Source: Agelaius tricolor (taxonomy: Eukaryota > Chordata > Aves > Passeriformes > Icteridae). From it: a stretch of DNA of 64,000 bases. The stretch is from NCBI GenBank assembly GCA_023055355.1, contig JALJCS010000018.1, positions 806,001 to 870,000 of the forward strand, written 5' to 3'. Under the pieces are notes generated by a model, which worked only from the letters and a program-made list of their open reading frames with translations, was not told the origin of the DNA and did not search any database. The position numbers were made by a program, and so were the translations under genes. Below, one piece after another: positions 1 through 11,996 of this stretch; position 1 is the first letter of the stretch, and every line of letters begins with the position of its first letter.

Positions 1-75
1 TGGTTTTTAAAGCAAGTCCCAGGATTCCATCAGGGCAAAGGGAGGCTGGTGTGGGTGCGGTGGCACAGGTGCCGA

Positions 76-105
76 GGCTGGGCTGGGCTGGGCTGGGCTG
101 GGCTG
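76..105. repeat. (GGGCT)n microsatellite
   Basis: About six tandem copies of ggctg/gggct immediately precede the larger G-rich minisatellite. Confidence 0.85.
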
Positions 106-750
106 TGGGAAGGGAGCCGGCGGCAGTAGATGGGGAAGGGAGCGGGCAGTAGGTGGGGAAGGGAGCCGGCAGTAGACGGGGAAGGGAGCGGGCAGTAGAC
201 GGGGAAGGGAGCCGGCAGTAGGTGGGGAAGGGAGCGGGCAGTAGGTGGGGAAGGGAAGGGAGCGGGCAGTAGGTGGGGAAGGGAGCGGGCAGTAGGTGGG
301 GAAGGGAGCGGGCAGTAGATAGGGAAGGGAGCCGGCAGTAGACGGGGAAGGGAGCGGGCAGTAGACGGGGAAGGGAAGGAAGCGGGCAGTAGACGGGGAA
401 GGGAAGGGAGCCGGCAGTAGACGGGGAAGGGAAGGGAGCCGGCAGTAGACGGGGAAGGGAGCCGGCAGTAGGTGGGGAAGGGAGCCGGCAGTAGGTGGGG
501 AAGGGAGCCGGCAGTAGGTGGGCAAGGGAGCGGGCAGTAGACGGGGAAGGGAAGGGAGCGGGCAGTAGACGGGGAAGGGAAGGGAACCGGCAGTAGGTGG
601 GGAAGGGAAGGGAGCCGGCAGTAGGTGGGGAAGGGAAGGGAGCCGGCAGTAGGTGGGGAAGGGAGCCGGCAGTAGATGGGGAAGGGAGCCGGCAGTAGAT
701 GGGGAAGGGAGCCGGCAGTAGATGGGGAAGGGAGCCGGCAGTAGATGGCA
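106..750. repeat. G-rich 23-bp minisatellite
   Basis: Roughly 26 tandem copies of a unit close to ggggaagggagccggcagta plus gac/gat/ggt. Some units carry an extra 5-nt ggaag. The strand is strongly purine-skewed and has many G-runs, so G-quadruplex formation is plausible. A 251-codon Pro/Leu-rich frame on the minus strand is only the translation of this repeat. Confidence 0.95.
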
Positions 751-1427
751 CCAGGCGCTCACCGCTGGGAGCTGCGCTGGGGCTCTCCCCGCACCTCTGC
801 TGCATTCCGGGATCCATCAGCAGGCAGATGCCAGGCAGCCCGGGGTGTCCCCAAGGGGACAGTGTCCCCAAGGGCTTGAGTGGCTGCAGTGACACCCCTG
901 AGTGCTGGCCCTGCGTTCTACCCACGAAGCGCAGCTGGCGAGTGTGGGGAAGGGCTGGCACAGGCTTTGCACTATCGTCACCTTTCTGTCTCTGAAGTTG
1001 ATTTAACCCTACAAAATGTTTTTATCTGAACTAAATGTTAGGATACTAAAACCCCCGGAGAACTTCATGAAGATTACACAGTAAGGAAGAAATAGAATTG
1101 CTGTGTCCTGTGCATTTGCAGCTGCATGTTACCCACAGCTGGGTCTGGCAGGCAGGGTGCTGGGACACCGACCCTGAAATGGGTGTCCCGGACTGCAAAT
1201 AAAGGGACACATACACTGCTGCAAGCTATTGGGCTGCCTAAGCCTTTGTTCTCCTTTCAAGGACACAAAACAATGTCTGAAGAGTACCAGATTTACCAGA
1301 TATTATCACCAGCAGTGCAAGAATTTGTAAGCTTAAAGACCGCATTGAATGACATCCCACTGAGGACAGATTGACAAAAAATGTTTTCTCCACCCCTTTC
1401 TAATTTTCTGTAATAAACCAGGGTTTT
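751..1427. other. Unannotated sequence left of the first pseudo-exon
   Basis: Apart from a short GC-rich stretch (751-960), I see no exon, repeat family or RNA gene here. It is presumably RANBP17 intron. An earlier RANBP17 exon could be present but unrecognisably decayed. Confidence 0.4.
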
Positions 1428-1547
1428 GAATGGAGACTATATTGTTCTAAGAACAACAAAGTGAGGTTAATGTGAAAATTTGCACTCCTTTGTGGGAAGA
1501 AATGTTCGTAAGAGCAAGTAAAAGCCTCAGTCCCCACATCACAGGAC
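1428..1547 (+). pseudogene. RANBP17: RANBP17 pseudo-exon candidate (EKIELAILWFLDQFRK region)
   Basis: By eye this stretch aligns with the human segment just before VYARMSEVLGI. A run resembling the codons for asparagine, EK, I and LW (aatgtgaaaattt, then ctttgtgg) is followed by cgtaag for RK. Five codons later comes CAG, which is the expected spacing to the next glutamine. The reading frame is disrupted: there is a net deletion between LW and FRK, and a TAA falls among the five codons. Boundaries are approximate and no clear donor is seen. The position, one short intron before the solid exon at 1736, is right. Confidence is moderate because nucleotide identity is patchy. Confidence 0.4.
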
Positions 1548-1735
1548 AACATAAGAGAGTAGATAAGCCATCTCCTACGAGTGCTGCAGCCTGCAAGGTC
1601 GTAGGTTGGATGTATAGGCACTTATGCCTGTGCTTTCCTCCTGCAGAGTCAAATTGGGGAAGGTTTTAGAGTAACTGAAAATGTTGAAGGTAGTTAGTAT
1701 CTATAGTATGTTACTGTTGAAATGTTAATTTCCAG

Positions 1736-1810
1736 GTGTATGCCAGGATGTCTGAAGTCTTGGGAATAAAAGGTGACAACCATGTTCTGGAAGCATTTAT
1801 GACCAAAAAT
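1736..1810 (+). pseudogene. RANBP17: RANBP17 exon, intact (VYARMSEVLGI)
   Basis: This is a complete 75-nt exon between a good acceptor (ttaatttccag) and a consensus donor (gtaagt). It translates as VYARMSEVLGI, then KGDNHVLEAFMTKN. About 21 of 25 residues equal human RANBP17 as I remember it, while XPO7 has clearly different residues here, so this exon fixes the paralog. It starts and ends in phase 0. It is the best preserved exon of the locus and shows no lesion, unlike most downstream exons. Confidence 0.85.
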
Positions 1811-2155
1811 GTAAGTTTGTGCTTGGGTTCTATTGTGTATGTTGTTTGTTTTGTCTTTAACATGCTGTCAAGTTTGCTCTTTGCTAGAAAAATGTTTTCT
1901 GTGAATTTGAACTATTTGAAATAAGGGACAACCATTTTTTGAAGGACCCATATCTTATTTTCTGAAGGTACTGCAAGCCTCTAAGTGAACAGTTGCAGCT
2001 CAGTATTTCCACCATAGTGCCTGTGTCCCCTCTCAAAATGGCTTATGTGGGGTAGAGCTGAGATGTCCCAGCCTCTTGTTCAATGACAAACTGGCACAAA
2101 CAGCCCCCATCCCTCCCTTCTCTTTCCTGCACCCTGTGTGGAATTGCCTGTAAAG

Positions 2156-2300
2156 TTTTGTGGCATTTCAAAGTGGGGAACTGACCGAAGCAAACTAATC
2201 TTCCGTTGTTTGGGAAAGTTTTCTTGGATTGATTTTTGTTCAAGATCTGGCAAATTTTGCTATCTTAAAAATGCAGGTTCACAGAGGAGGATCCTCAGGC
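2156..2300 (+). pseudogene. RANBP17: RANBP17 pseudo-exon candidate (NLKYWGR..ISRTLQF to MLKNHTSE)
   Basis: The frame reads FCGISKWGT, then KLIFRCLG, and further on FCYLKNAGS. Aligned with human VTNLKYWGR, VISRTLQF and KFMLKNHTS, it keeps WG, I.R.L, LKN and S in order. It carries one extra codon before ISR and about eight codons missing between the two halves. The upstream sequence gcctgtaaag could be a weak acceptor. It lies directly after the intact exon at 1736, as expected, and must be damaged if real because of the net deletion. It could be a chance match; the order and spacing argue otherwise. Confidence 0.45.
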
Positions 2301-4768
2301 CTCACACTGAAGGAGAAAAGAGGCATTATCATCACCTGTCTTCACATCTCTGGCATTTGCAGAATAACATAGTGTGTTATTTTGGCAGAGAAGTGCTGCA
2401 GTACTCTCTCTTAAGAATATTCCTGGACAATTACTCTGGAGAACATACTATTTCTCATGCCTCTGCTACAGCAGCTTTCCTTGGCTGCCAGCAAAATTAC
2501 CAGGATTTTGGTTTTTATTACGTATGGCCTTCATGATATTTACTAGTTTCTCCTGACACAAAAAGAGTTTCATCTAAAATAATTTTTTCTCTTGAAGCGA
2601 AACAAAATGATCCCTCTGAAAAACTGTGAATATACACAAAAAAATCTGGGAGTCCCCCAGGAGACAACATGGCCCATGTGTGCCTGGAGAAAGAGAAACA
2701 AGTGTCTGACCTCTTCATTTTGCAGTGAGGGAGATGCTGCATCTGGTCATTTGCTTCCTGTCCTCTCAATCTGACTTACAGGACCTTTGAACACTCCCAG
2801 GAAACCTTGGCCTGCTGGACACAGCTCTCTGCTGGTGTCACCAGGCTGGCTGTGACCTGCTGGGACAGTACTGATCAGGACTTGTAGTAATTAAAACAAG
2901 GTCATTTTCTGATACAACTTAAATATCTGTGGAACACAAGGCATAAACACTTCCTCAAACCGGAAGCCGAGTGTTGTATCTTGCCTTAGGATAACAACAG
3001 TACCCATCCAGCCCTGATATTTATCTGGAGCAGTCTTTGAAGACAGGTCAGTGGAGGGTGATGGATGGAAAAAGGCTGATGATGTTACTGTGGAGTTTTG
3101 GGAGGCAGCCCATGCCATGGAGCCTGATGGCTGGGCTGTGTTTGGTTGTTTCAAACTGCAGTGAACCTTGAACAGCTGAGGAAAAAGGAGGCAGAGGGCT
3201 CTTTTCTGGATACCATCAGTTTGCCTCTCTTGCTACTCATTGCTACCATTGAGGGGAATTCTCTGTTATGTTTGCCACTTGAAGGAATGGCATCCTTTTA
3301 CAAGTTGTATGAGCAGCCCTACATGTGTTTTGATAGGATAGGGTTGTGTTTGCACAATTACTGTAAATTAAGTTTTAAAAATTTAGTTTCTTCATGTTGA
3401 GTAGTTTAGTGTTAATGGGTTTTAGTGTTACATGGAAGATTTTAAAAGAAAACAAGGTACATAAAAAGCAAAAATCAGCAGTGCTTTTTAGATTACACAT
3501 TGTAGTTTTATTTCTCTTTCCTTGTGGCCTACTGTGTTTTCATAAAGCTCTGAGTTGTTAATTGATTAGATTGAAGATCGTATTTAACAGAATAGATGCT
3601 ACCACCTGACATGGACACTTCACTGAGTGGCTGTAAGAAGGAGCTGTGAATCCTAGATAAACATTGCTGTGTTTGTGGCAATGAGGGTCTTCTTCCCAGT
3701 GGTAGCATGCCAGGTGAAAATTCTGGGTGTGAAATCAGCATATTGATCTATATAATCCAAACCCAACGGTCTGATGGGGCAATCCAGTCTGGCAGCATTC
3801 CTGGTGCTCTGTTACTGGGAGTATTCTTAGCACATTTGTAGCAGCAGCAGGCAGAATCCCTGACTGGGAGCCCATTCACTTGTTCCTCCAGTGGATGGAG
3901 TGAGTGTTTTAACCACAGGTATTTTAGAAAGCCGCTCGTCTACTCTTCTGTCTTACCCCACAGATCCAGTTTTTCTTTCAGTAGGTGCCCACCTGCCTTG
4001 GTTCTTCCCTGCAGAGGTAAGAAAATGCTGGGACTGGAGGAGTTTTAGTTCCACCTGCTGCTTGAGCCTGGGCTGGAAGTGTCTTGTCATTATTTTGGCT
4101 GCAATCACCTTTCCTTTTCTTCCCTTACCCTTTGTGAACCTCTTCTGGGGTTTTTTTGGTTATTATCAAAATCACATGGAAATGATTTTTCATTAGGTGG
4201 ATTTACAAAATGTTTTCCCAAGTATTTCGTATTTCTGGTCATGATAAAATAAGTGAAACATGAATAAGAGGTGCATGTCCAAACATTGATGTGGGATGTC
4301 ACTGTGGTGAATGCAAATATGTGTCAATAGAGGGATTTTCCATGTTACAACTTTTCAGCGTGGATCTCTGAGTATTTTTTGGAACACTTACACTGAAATG
4401 GCTCCTTGAATCACAGCAAACAAAAATTCAGTACTTTTACTCATGATAGAACGTGCAGTTTTTAACTATTCACCTTTGTCCAGCTCTAATGAAAAGTATA
4501 TATCCCATTGCTGTCTGAGCCACCGAGAGCTTTCAGGGTAAGTGATGATAATCTGTCAGAAATAATTAAAACCTGACTGTACAGAGCTTTCTTGCCTCTG
4601 TGTTTTTACTGAAATTTCAGCACCACATAAAGAACAGATTTTCAGTGTCTTTTCAAGGGTTTTGGAAGCCCGTTTTTCTTTGCTCTGTAATGGGAATTGG
4701 ATAGCACATCCTTAAGCAAAAAAACTTTGAAAGTTTTTGTCTAAAATGTAGTTTTTTTCCATCTTTTC

Positions 4769-4782
4769 TGTAATGCATTACA
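4769..4782. repeat. 14-bp perfect palindrome
   Basis: TGTAATGCATTACA reads the same on both strands. It sits 18 bp before the larger palindrome at 4801 and shares its TGTAAT/ATTACA ends. Confidence 0.9.
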
Positions 4783-4800
4783 CTTCTGTAATGCAACTAC

Positions 4801-4835
4801 AGTTAAGGATATTACAATTTGTAATATCCTTAACT
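4801..4835. repeat. 35-bp near-perfect inverted repeat, 1-nt spacer
   Basis: The left arm AGTTAAGGATATTACAA (4801-4817) and the right arm TTGTAATATCCTTAACT (4819-4835) are exact reverse complements separated by a single T. The loop is too short for a microRNA precursor. Such a structure could form a cruciform or bind a dimeric factor. No function is established. Confidence 0.95.
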
Positions 4836-6389
4836 TGTGACCAAGACTGTTCATGAATTTACATTCCCAATTCATGTAATTCTTAGATAAGCTTAAAAGG
4901 TTTTCACTCTTTCCTTTAATTATTTAACAGGCAAACAAAACCCCAAAACAGCCACCTCAGCCAAATTTGGTGCTTTACGGCAGTCATCACCTCTTCTGGC
5001 TGGTAGCAGCTTAACTCTTGCAACTGCTTGTTTGGCATATTCCCAGCTTCCCTGTGCATGGGAGGTTAGGCAACCCATGTGTGAGCAGAAATTCTTGTGT
5101 TCCTGGAATTCCTCTGCACTGTGATGGTGAACCTGCCATTACCTTTCAGAAAAGAGGTTCAGGGCCTCCTGGAAAAAGGATGGTTCATCTGAAACTTCAT
5201 GGTTATCTCCTTTGACTCTGTAACTTTTAGTTCATCTTTTAAATCACTGAATCACTTGAGTTACAAAGATAGAGGGACCGTGGCCCCTGGATTTAAGAGC
5301 TATCTTGCCATGATTTCTCTGAGATCTGTAAATTTTTCTGCTCTTTTATTCCTTGCTTCTCTTCCTTGCATACTGGAAACTGCTTTTTGTATTATGAGAT
5401 TGAGCTCTAGATCTTTAGAAGTTTTCTCAGATACTTATATAAAGTTTTGCGAATGTTTCTTAAAAAACTATATTTTATGTGTGTTTCACCTTACCTGATA
5501 CTGGCAAGGCCAAAACAGAAATGGGAATTTCTATGATTGCCTCTGTTCACTCAAGAGTACTCTCCAGCTTTTATAGTATTGCTCCATCTTTCAGCATCCA
5601 AATACAACCCTGAACCAAAAGAACAGATGCAGACAAAAGTACTCTGAATGTTGGATGAAGAGACTTCCTTCCTTTAATTTTCTCTTCAAGCTGTCACCAT
5701 GGCTTCTTGTTTTCCTTTAAATGTCTTGTAACTGAAGGATAAAGACTCTGCTCTTTTGCAAAATAGCCTTTTTATGGTTTTGATATTGGTGTCAAATCTG
5801 GGTAGTTCAAAATCCTTTCTATTGCTTTGTATGGTATATACTTGTTAAGGATTTAGTGCAACTATAAACATCTCCAGAACTCTCCATAGTAGGGATAAAC
5901 TGTGAATTATGGACTTGTTTGAAGGGGCTATTTCTTTAAGGCAATCTGAACCCATATAGCTCTTCATAGAGATTTTATAAAGTAAATCAATGTCTGTCTG
6001 TAAATTTAAATTGAGGAATTGCTTTGGTAATTGCATTGTTATGTGTCTTTTCCTGAGCAAATAATACTAAACATTTAGATGCTTTAAACTCTGTTGAGCG
6101 TAAAACTTCCTGAAAAAAATAGTTTATGTGTTGTATACATTCCCTAGCCTGTGACTATGTAAAATCAATAATCAGTGCTGATTTTAAGGCATTTTCCATC
6201 TCTTCTACAGGTTCTCTTCTCTCAAAACTGAAATCCTACTGCATCACAGTACAAATAGCTGGTGCTGATGATATCTCTTACTTCACAGTCTGTCATCAAT
6301 GGATGTCACAGCTGAAAGTAAAAATCATTGTGCACATTCCACAGCCATGGAAACTGAGCAGACAAACCTGGGCTGACTCATTTCCCTGA

Positions 6390-6577
6390 CACCTTGGGGC
6401 ACACCTGGCTCCTGGGGCAGCGGGCGCAGCACCACCCTGGCAGAGTCAAGGGGTGTTTGGACAATGCTCTCAGTCACGTGATGTGACTTTTGGGGCTGTT
6501 CTGTCCAGGGCTGGGAGTTGGACTCAGTGATCCCCGTGGTCCCTTCCAACTCAGCTGATTCTGTGATTCTGTGGGTT
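6390..6577 (+). mobile_element. CR1 LINE, 3' end
   Basis: The stretch contains the familiar avian CR1 tail: gggctgttctgtccagggc, gagttggactcagtgatcc and gtcccttccaactcag. It finishes in the family's terminal octamer repeats (gattctgtgattctgtggg). It is a 5'-truncated copy in + orientation, as is normal for CR1. Confidence 0.85.
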
Positions 6578-7423
6578 TGATGTCATGGTCAGGAATAGGT
6601 GCTAGGGCTCCCAAGCCAGGCAATCATGGGGCCCTTTTGTTTGAGCAGGCTGGTATCCAAATGCAGGGTGTTAGAGAATGGACCAAGCTCTGCTCACTGG
6701 TGCCAAAAACAGGACAAGAGGCAATAGGCACAAACGGATTCCCAGAAGTTCCACCTGCCCAGGAGGCGGAACTTTGATGTGCAGTGCCCAGCCCTGAGCA
6801 GATGGTGCAGAGGCTGTGCAGTGTCCCTGCCTGGGGCCATGGCAGAGCTGTGAGCACACCCTGCTGTGCCCTGAGCTCTGGGATGGCCCTGCTGGAGCAG
6901 GGAGGTGACACCAGGTGAGCCCTGGGGTCCCTCAGCCTGACCCACTCTGGATTCTGTACCCTCACTAGAAAAACTACATTCCTACACTTCACTGGCAGCA
7001 GTTTCCCACTTCCATCCGAAGGCCAAGGCCACCTCTTTCCCTCCTGCTGGGTGGAGCAGGTAAGCACAGGAGGTTCCCTCCCAGCTCCAGGGGGGTCTGC
7101 AGCTGTGCAGGGTCCTGCCGCTGCCCCACCTCTCACCCTGAACCTGCAGAAGGCAGCGGGGCTGCAGGGTTTCACCAAAAGGCTCTTGACATGTCTTGTC
7201 ATTCCTGGTTTGGGGTTCCTCAGTGTGTCACCGATGAAACAGCTGTGACTTTTCATGTGCATTTTCATCTCCGTTCAGGTATTTTTGTGAAATTCTTATC
7301 CAGTCATGGATGCTAACTTGCTCTCTGTTGGAACCTTTTGTAGCTTATTCTAATTAATATTCACTTACCATAAGTTGCAGAAGAATGTTTGTTCCTGGAG
7401 TGTTCAGTCAGTCGAGCAAGAAG

Positions 7424-7444
7424 ATAAAAAAAAAAAAAAAAAAA
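7424..7444. repeat. poly(A) tract
   Basis: A run of about 20 A, preceded by gaagat and followed by caaaccc. There is no clear associated SINE or retrogene. Confidence 0.9.
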
Positions 7445-10130
7445 CAAACCCTGGTAGCAGTGTTTGATATGACACAATATTTAAAGGTGTATGACAGATA
7501 ATAAACTACCAGGGCTCACAAAAGCAACTGTTCAGTAATTTTCTAGAGGGGGTTGTTACACAAACAGAGGGGAAGGCACCTGGAATATGATAATTGGTAT
7601 CATTTTATTTCTCCATAGAACTCTAATACTGTAGGAATAATTTTAATATATTTCCTTGAGTTGAAAGATGAGTGCGGGTTTTCACATTCCATAAGTGAAT
7701 TTTGTTTAATGAAAACCAAACAAGGTGTAGTTCTATATGCTGACTTGAAATACCATTAAGCAGCTAACTTGATATTTTAAATATGCATGTGTTTGTTTTC
7801 TTATGGCATCACAGAAATTAGACTGGAAAGGACTTGAAACATTGCTAAGGAATTCAACATAACCAGAATGAGAGACATATATTTCATTAACAAGATTTAT
7901 GAAGGAACTAATGAACTCTCTCCTCCTTTCTACTGTATACTTATTGCTTCTGTAGGATTCAGAACTCTTTCAGAATCCCCATGAAATGTAGCACAGGGCC
8001 CCTAACTGCGAGTGCTTGCCTTGTTATTCCTGTGTTTCCTGACCGAATCACCTCACATTGCTGCTAAAGCCAGCAAGCATTCAGCATTTCCTGTTGTCTG
8101 CTGGAGGCTTGAAAAGGAATGTATTCTCACAGAAGTAGGGTCAAGATACACTGTTGGTGTGAATAATCCTTTCCAAGGCTGAAAAGTCAGGATAGCTTTC
8201 AGATTGCTCACATTATATTAGCAATAAATGAGTTTCTGCTCATGAAATATATGTAATAATATCAGGACCTAGAAAGGATGAGAAAGGAGATATTTAATAG
8301 TCTAAGTTCTCTTGAAGATTGGCATTGTCATGAACCTCTAGGGTTTTTCTTTGCAAAAACTGGAAAACTGTCGTGAGAGTGGTTTCAGACCCCGCTGTGT
8401 GCTCAGGCTGTCCAGCAGCACTGTCCTCTTCTTTTAAATGAATAAACTTCTTTATCAGCAGTGTAAAGTGTTGAAAGACCAGCAAAAAGAGAGATCAGCT
8501 GAAGAAACAAATACCCCAAATGAGTTCCATTAGAATGATTCCAGGAGGAACTCTGAGAATGGTTGCTCTGCTGCTTGGAGGGGTGGGGTTGTGCCCAGGC
8601 ATCTTCAATGCTGCTTCACTTCACCCTCAGCTTGTATTAGTTAAGTTTAAAATTGTGTTCCCTGGCAAACCATAAAAGATTTCAGAAGTATTAGACACCC
8701 ACTTTTGTGCTGGAATTTAATATGCAACTTTTTATTGGAAAATAATCGTCCTTGTCTGGCGAAATCCACCATGCAATATTTCTGTTAGTAGGCATAATGC
8801 AATAAAGACAGGGAGGGCTATTTATCACTACAAATTTTGAGGATTTCAGGATTCTTTTTATTATTTTAATATATTTCTTTGGTATTAAATCAGAAAAATG
8901 ATAAATTACACCTGTCGAGGCTGTTTTTCCTTTTTCCCAGAAAATGATGTACAACCTAATTTCACTGGTCATTTTGGCTTTTAAAGATATGTATTTTTTC
9001 CTATTAAAAACTCTACCAATAGGGGTTTTTTTAATAATAATACTGAAGTACTTTTTATTTCAAACATATGAAGTAGTTTATAACTACTTCCTGGCATTGC
9101 AAACTTTGGCCTTTTCACATTATATTTGGGGTTTTTTTAAAGGCTTTAAGTATACATTACTTTGAAAGAAATAGTGTATTGTTAAGATGCTAGATCCAGT
9201 GGATCAATTTTCAGTATTTGAAATAGATTAAATTGTGGCTCTTCTGAAAGGTTAAAGTAATAATTTATTTCATTTCAATACTTTCCTGTACACCAATCAG
9301 CTCTTACATGGTCTCAGAAGTTGGTATTTTTCTTTTTTTATGTGTATTATAATCTTTTTCTAAAGGATAAAGTAGAATTAAAAGCAAACCATAATTTCAG
9401 CAACTTCACTACAGAAAAAAAGAAGAAAAACCATAAGAAGGTATCAGCAAAGGCAACAAATGATTGGGGTTGATATCAGGGTTTCCATTACTTTCACAAT
9501 TATCCCAGGTTTGCATATTTCGAAATATATTAGTCCAATTTGATTCCAAAGCTCAGTTATTTGAATTATAAATCATTATGTCCCTCCTAGCTGATCAGTT
9601 GTGAAATATCTTTGAATTCATTTACATAATGGAATATGTTAGTCATTCCTTTATGTTTGTGAAGCCGAGTGCTCTCTCATACATGTTTAGTCCTCTCTGA
9701 TAATTAACTTTTCCACTCTATGTTTTTGTAGCAAAATAGCTGCAGTTTTATTATTATTGTGTATGGTAACTTGGGATGACATAGTTTTAGTCTCTCAAGT
9801 GTTCTCAGTCCCTGTGTTTGTTAGCCTCATGTTATTAAAGACTCTGCCCTATAATTGGGGGGGAACCAATTATGAAGCTTTGCAAAATAAAACCCTGTTG
9901 GATGTTATAGATTGACAGAGAAACAACCCTTAAAACTAAATTAGGAGATTTTCCAATACCTGGCAGCTATAAAAACTATTCTTACAATGTTACTTGTTTC
10001 AAAATGAGTTTAATCTAATTAAAATTAAAAGGAAAATTGTTTATTCTTATAAAAGTTAGCAAAGTCTTTTGTCAGTGATGTGCAGGGATGGCGCAGTGAA
10101 AGCACTGAGAAAAGCCCAGTGGCAGCAGTG

Positions 10131-10235
10131 AGTGTGCTGGGCATTTGTGGAATGTCTGTGAGTTCAGGATGTTCTGGGACACAGTGCCAAAGACCTTGCT
10201 GAAGTCAAAAGTGATGAACCTCCACGGCCCTGTTT
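10131..10235 (-). mobile_element. CR1 LINE internal fragment
   Basis: The phrase gttctgggacacagtgcc, followed by aaagaccttgctgaagtcaa and ctccacggcc, resembles the reverse complement of the CR1 reverse-transcriptase ORF seen throughout bird genomes. It is short and decayed, so the boundaries are approximate. Confidence 0.6.
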
Positions 10236-10930
10236 CAGCTTTGGTGAAGTGTTTGACATGGCTTAGTATGGATGGGATGTATTTTTATCTCTTGTAACTG
10301 AAACAAGTGAGATAAAAGTAATTGGGTTCATGTGTCTCTTTTGTGACTAGAATATATACCATGAAACATAATTGCTTTAATTAATAACAGATTACAGTCT
10401 TTAATGTCCTAAGGAATATCTCTATTGTATGTATTTCTAGATGAAATTCAGATTGGGTTTACCCAAAGTCCATCAGACCCTTTGCTACCAGCAGCAGCTT
10501 TGGGATCCAGCAGAAAGCCCCTCTCGCTCTGGGGTTTGATGCAGGTGAGGATGCAGCTCACAGATTTGGGCAGACCCTTCAGTAGGTTAAGAAAGTCCTT
10601 GAGCACAGATTGTGCTTTGAAGGCTCTGTAACTGAGCTGACCAGTGAGCAACAGTAAGTTATTGAATGTATTTCCTTTGCTTTAAGAAAAATCGGGAAAG
10701 GCCTGTATTAGAGCAGAGCAGTTCAGGTTACAAAGCTGGATATTTGGGACTGAGGAAATGGCAGGGCTTGGATTGCCAGTGCAACTGTAAATATTGGCAT
10801 TGTTACAGAGCAGTTTTAATTGCAGGATCACAATTACTTCTCTCAGAGGATATTTGATTTTTTCAGTTCAGAAGATGTGTCATCCTAGCTTCAAGAAAAC
10901 CTACTACTTACTATGATTTTTTCTTTCCAG

Positions 10931-11003
10931 GATGTTGTCTGAATTTGTCAGTCCCTGTGACTGCTCTTCTGGCATTTTCTGTCATTTTTACTGTTGCACT
11001 GGG
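10931..11003 (+). pseudogene. RANBP17: RANBP17 pseudo-exon (LSDFRCRTTFYTALTRLLMVDL)
   Basis: A 73-nt exon lies between a strong acceptor (ttctttccag) and a strong donor (gtgagt). The expected human segment from HSLSDF to the first base of the glycine in VDLG is also 73 nt, and it ends in the phase required by the next exon at 11997. Inside, ttgtctgaatt matches LSDF, tgtcag matches CR and actgctctt matches TAL. A TTACTG run near the end fits LL. Compensating small indels scramble the frame between these anchors. The splice sites and length support it; codon identity alone would not. Confidence 0.5.
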
Positions 11004-11996
11004 GTGAGTGATCTGGTCTGGGCAGCATCCCCAAAGGTAAGGGGCTGGAATTAGGCCTGTGTTACAGATGGCTGTGTGAAGTGTGGAAACTGAGCTGTGA
11101 AGCTCACACTAACTCTGCACAACCAGTTTAACACACAAAAGACTCCTCCTAATTCCATTTGTCACTTGGCTTCCCAGAGTTTGCCCATGAAGAGAGAAGA
11201 GAGAGAAGCCCTATAGCCAAGAGCCCTTTAAAGAACATAAATTAAATTCCTACTCTGAATTAGTCTCAAGGGGAATGAACGTGGGAGAAGCCTGCTAGCC
11301 TCATTAGAGCCTAAAGATGAGTAGGTGAGGGCTGATCCTTGTGCAGATTGCCATTTCTAAAGAGTTGTCCCCAGTTAATTTGTTTGGGATTACAACAAAA
11401 CAAAATCTTCCAGGATACCTTTCAGCTGTTGATCTCTTTCCCTTCTCAGAGCATCTTGTGTCTACTAAACTCACATATTCTGGAACAAGTGAGGCAATGT
11501 TACACATAATCCCAATACAGCCCAGGTTCATTTCCAGGGCAGCTTCATTCTTTATCCCAAATAGGTAGAGGCAGGAAAAACAGTATATGAAGGGAAAAGA
11601 TTACCATTTAAATATCATAAACTACACATGTGAAAGCATCTATTTTAATATTGTAGTTTTAAATTTACCATTTTCTAACTGTTGAATCTGGATTTTCTTA
11701 TGTGAATATTCTTGTAGGTCAGTGAACAAATGCTGCAGGTTAACAGAGGAAATATCAAAAGGAGGAAGGTGTGAAATGTGGACATGAACCAGTCTTAGAT
11801 ACAAGTTGTTTGAAATCAATGATTTGTGGTCCCTGTAGCTCAGTAAAAATGTGTCCTAGCTCAGGTTTTTGTTCCTGTAGGCCCCGTGAAGTTCCCACAA
11901 TGTGAGATTTCTCTGTGAAAGCCTCAGAGCCTGACCCTTCTGAACACGTGCAAAGATGAGGCCTTTGCTGGTTTGTTCTGGTTTCTTTTCCTGTAG
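11004..11996. other. RANBP17 intron, 1.0 kb
   Basis: Simple AT-rich intron from gtgagt to ttttcctgtag. I see no repeat or conserved-looking block in it. Confidence 0.5.

Larger units (their letters stand above)
2301..10930. other. RANBP17 intron, 8.6 kb
   Basis: AT-rich intronic sequence. It holds a 35-bp palindrome (4801-4835), a CR1 3' end (6390-6577), a poly-A run (7424-7444) and an internal CR1 fragment (10131-10235). I recognise no other gene. Confidence 0.6.

Noticed and set aside
7..762. 251-codon Pro/Leu/Tyr-rich frame on the minus strand
   Set aside because: Translation of the 23-bp minisatellite; no family resemblance.
1126..1374. Frame containing HKTMSEEYQIYQILSPAVQEF
   Set aside because: Looks protein-like but matches neither RANBP17 nor another family I know, and lacks splice sites.
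4801..4835. Palindrome as a microRNA hairpin
   Set aside because: One-nucleotide loop and 17-bp arms cannot form a pri-miRNA stem.
7801..7875. Possible very old CR1 tail (ggcatcacagaaattagact, ggaaaggacttgaaac)
   Set aside because: Only a vague resemblance to the CR1 3' phrase; below the level I can support.
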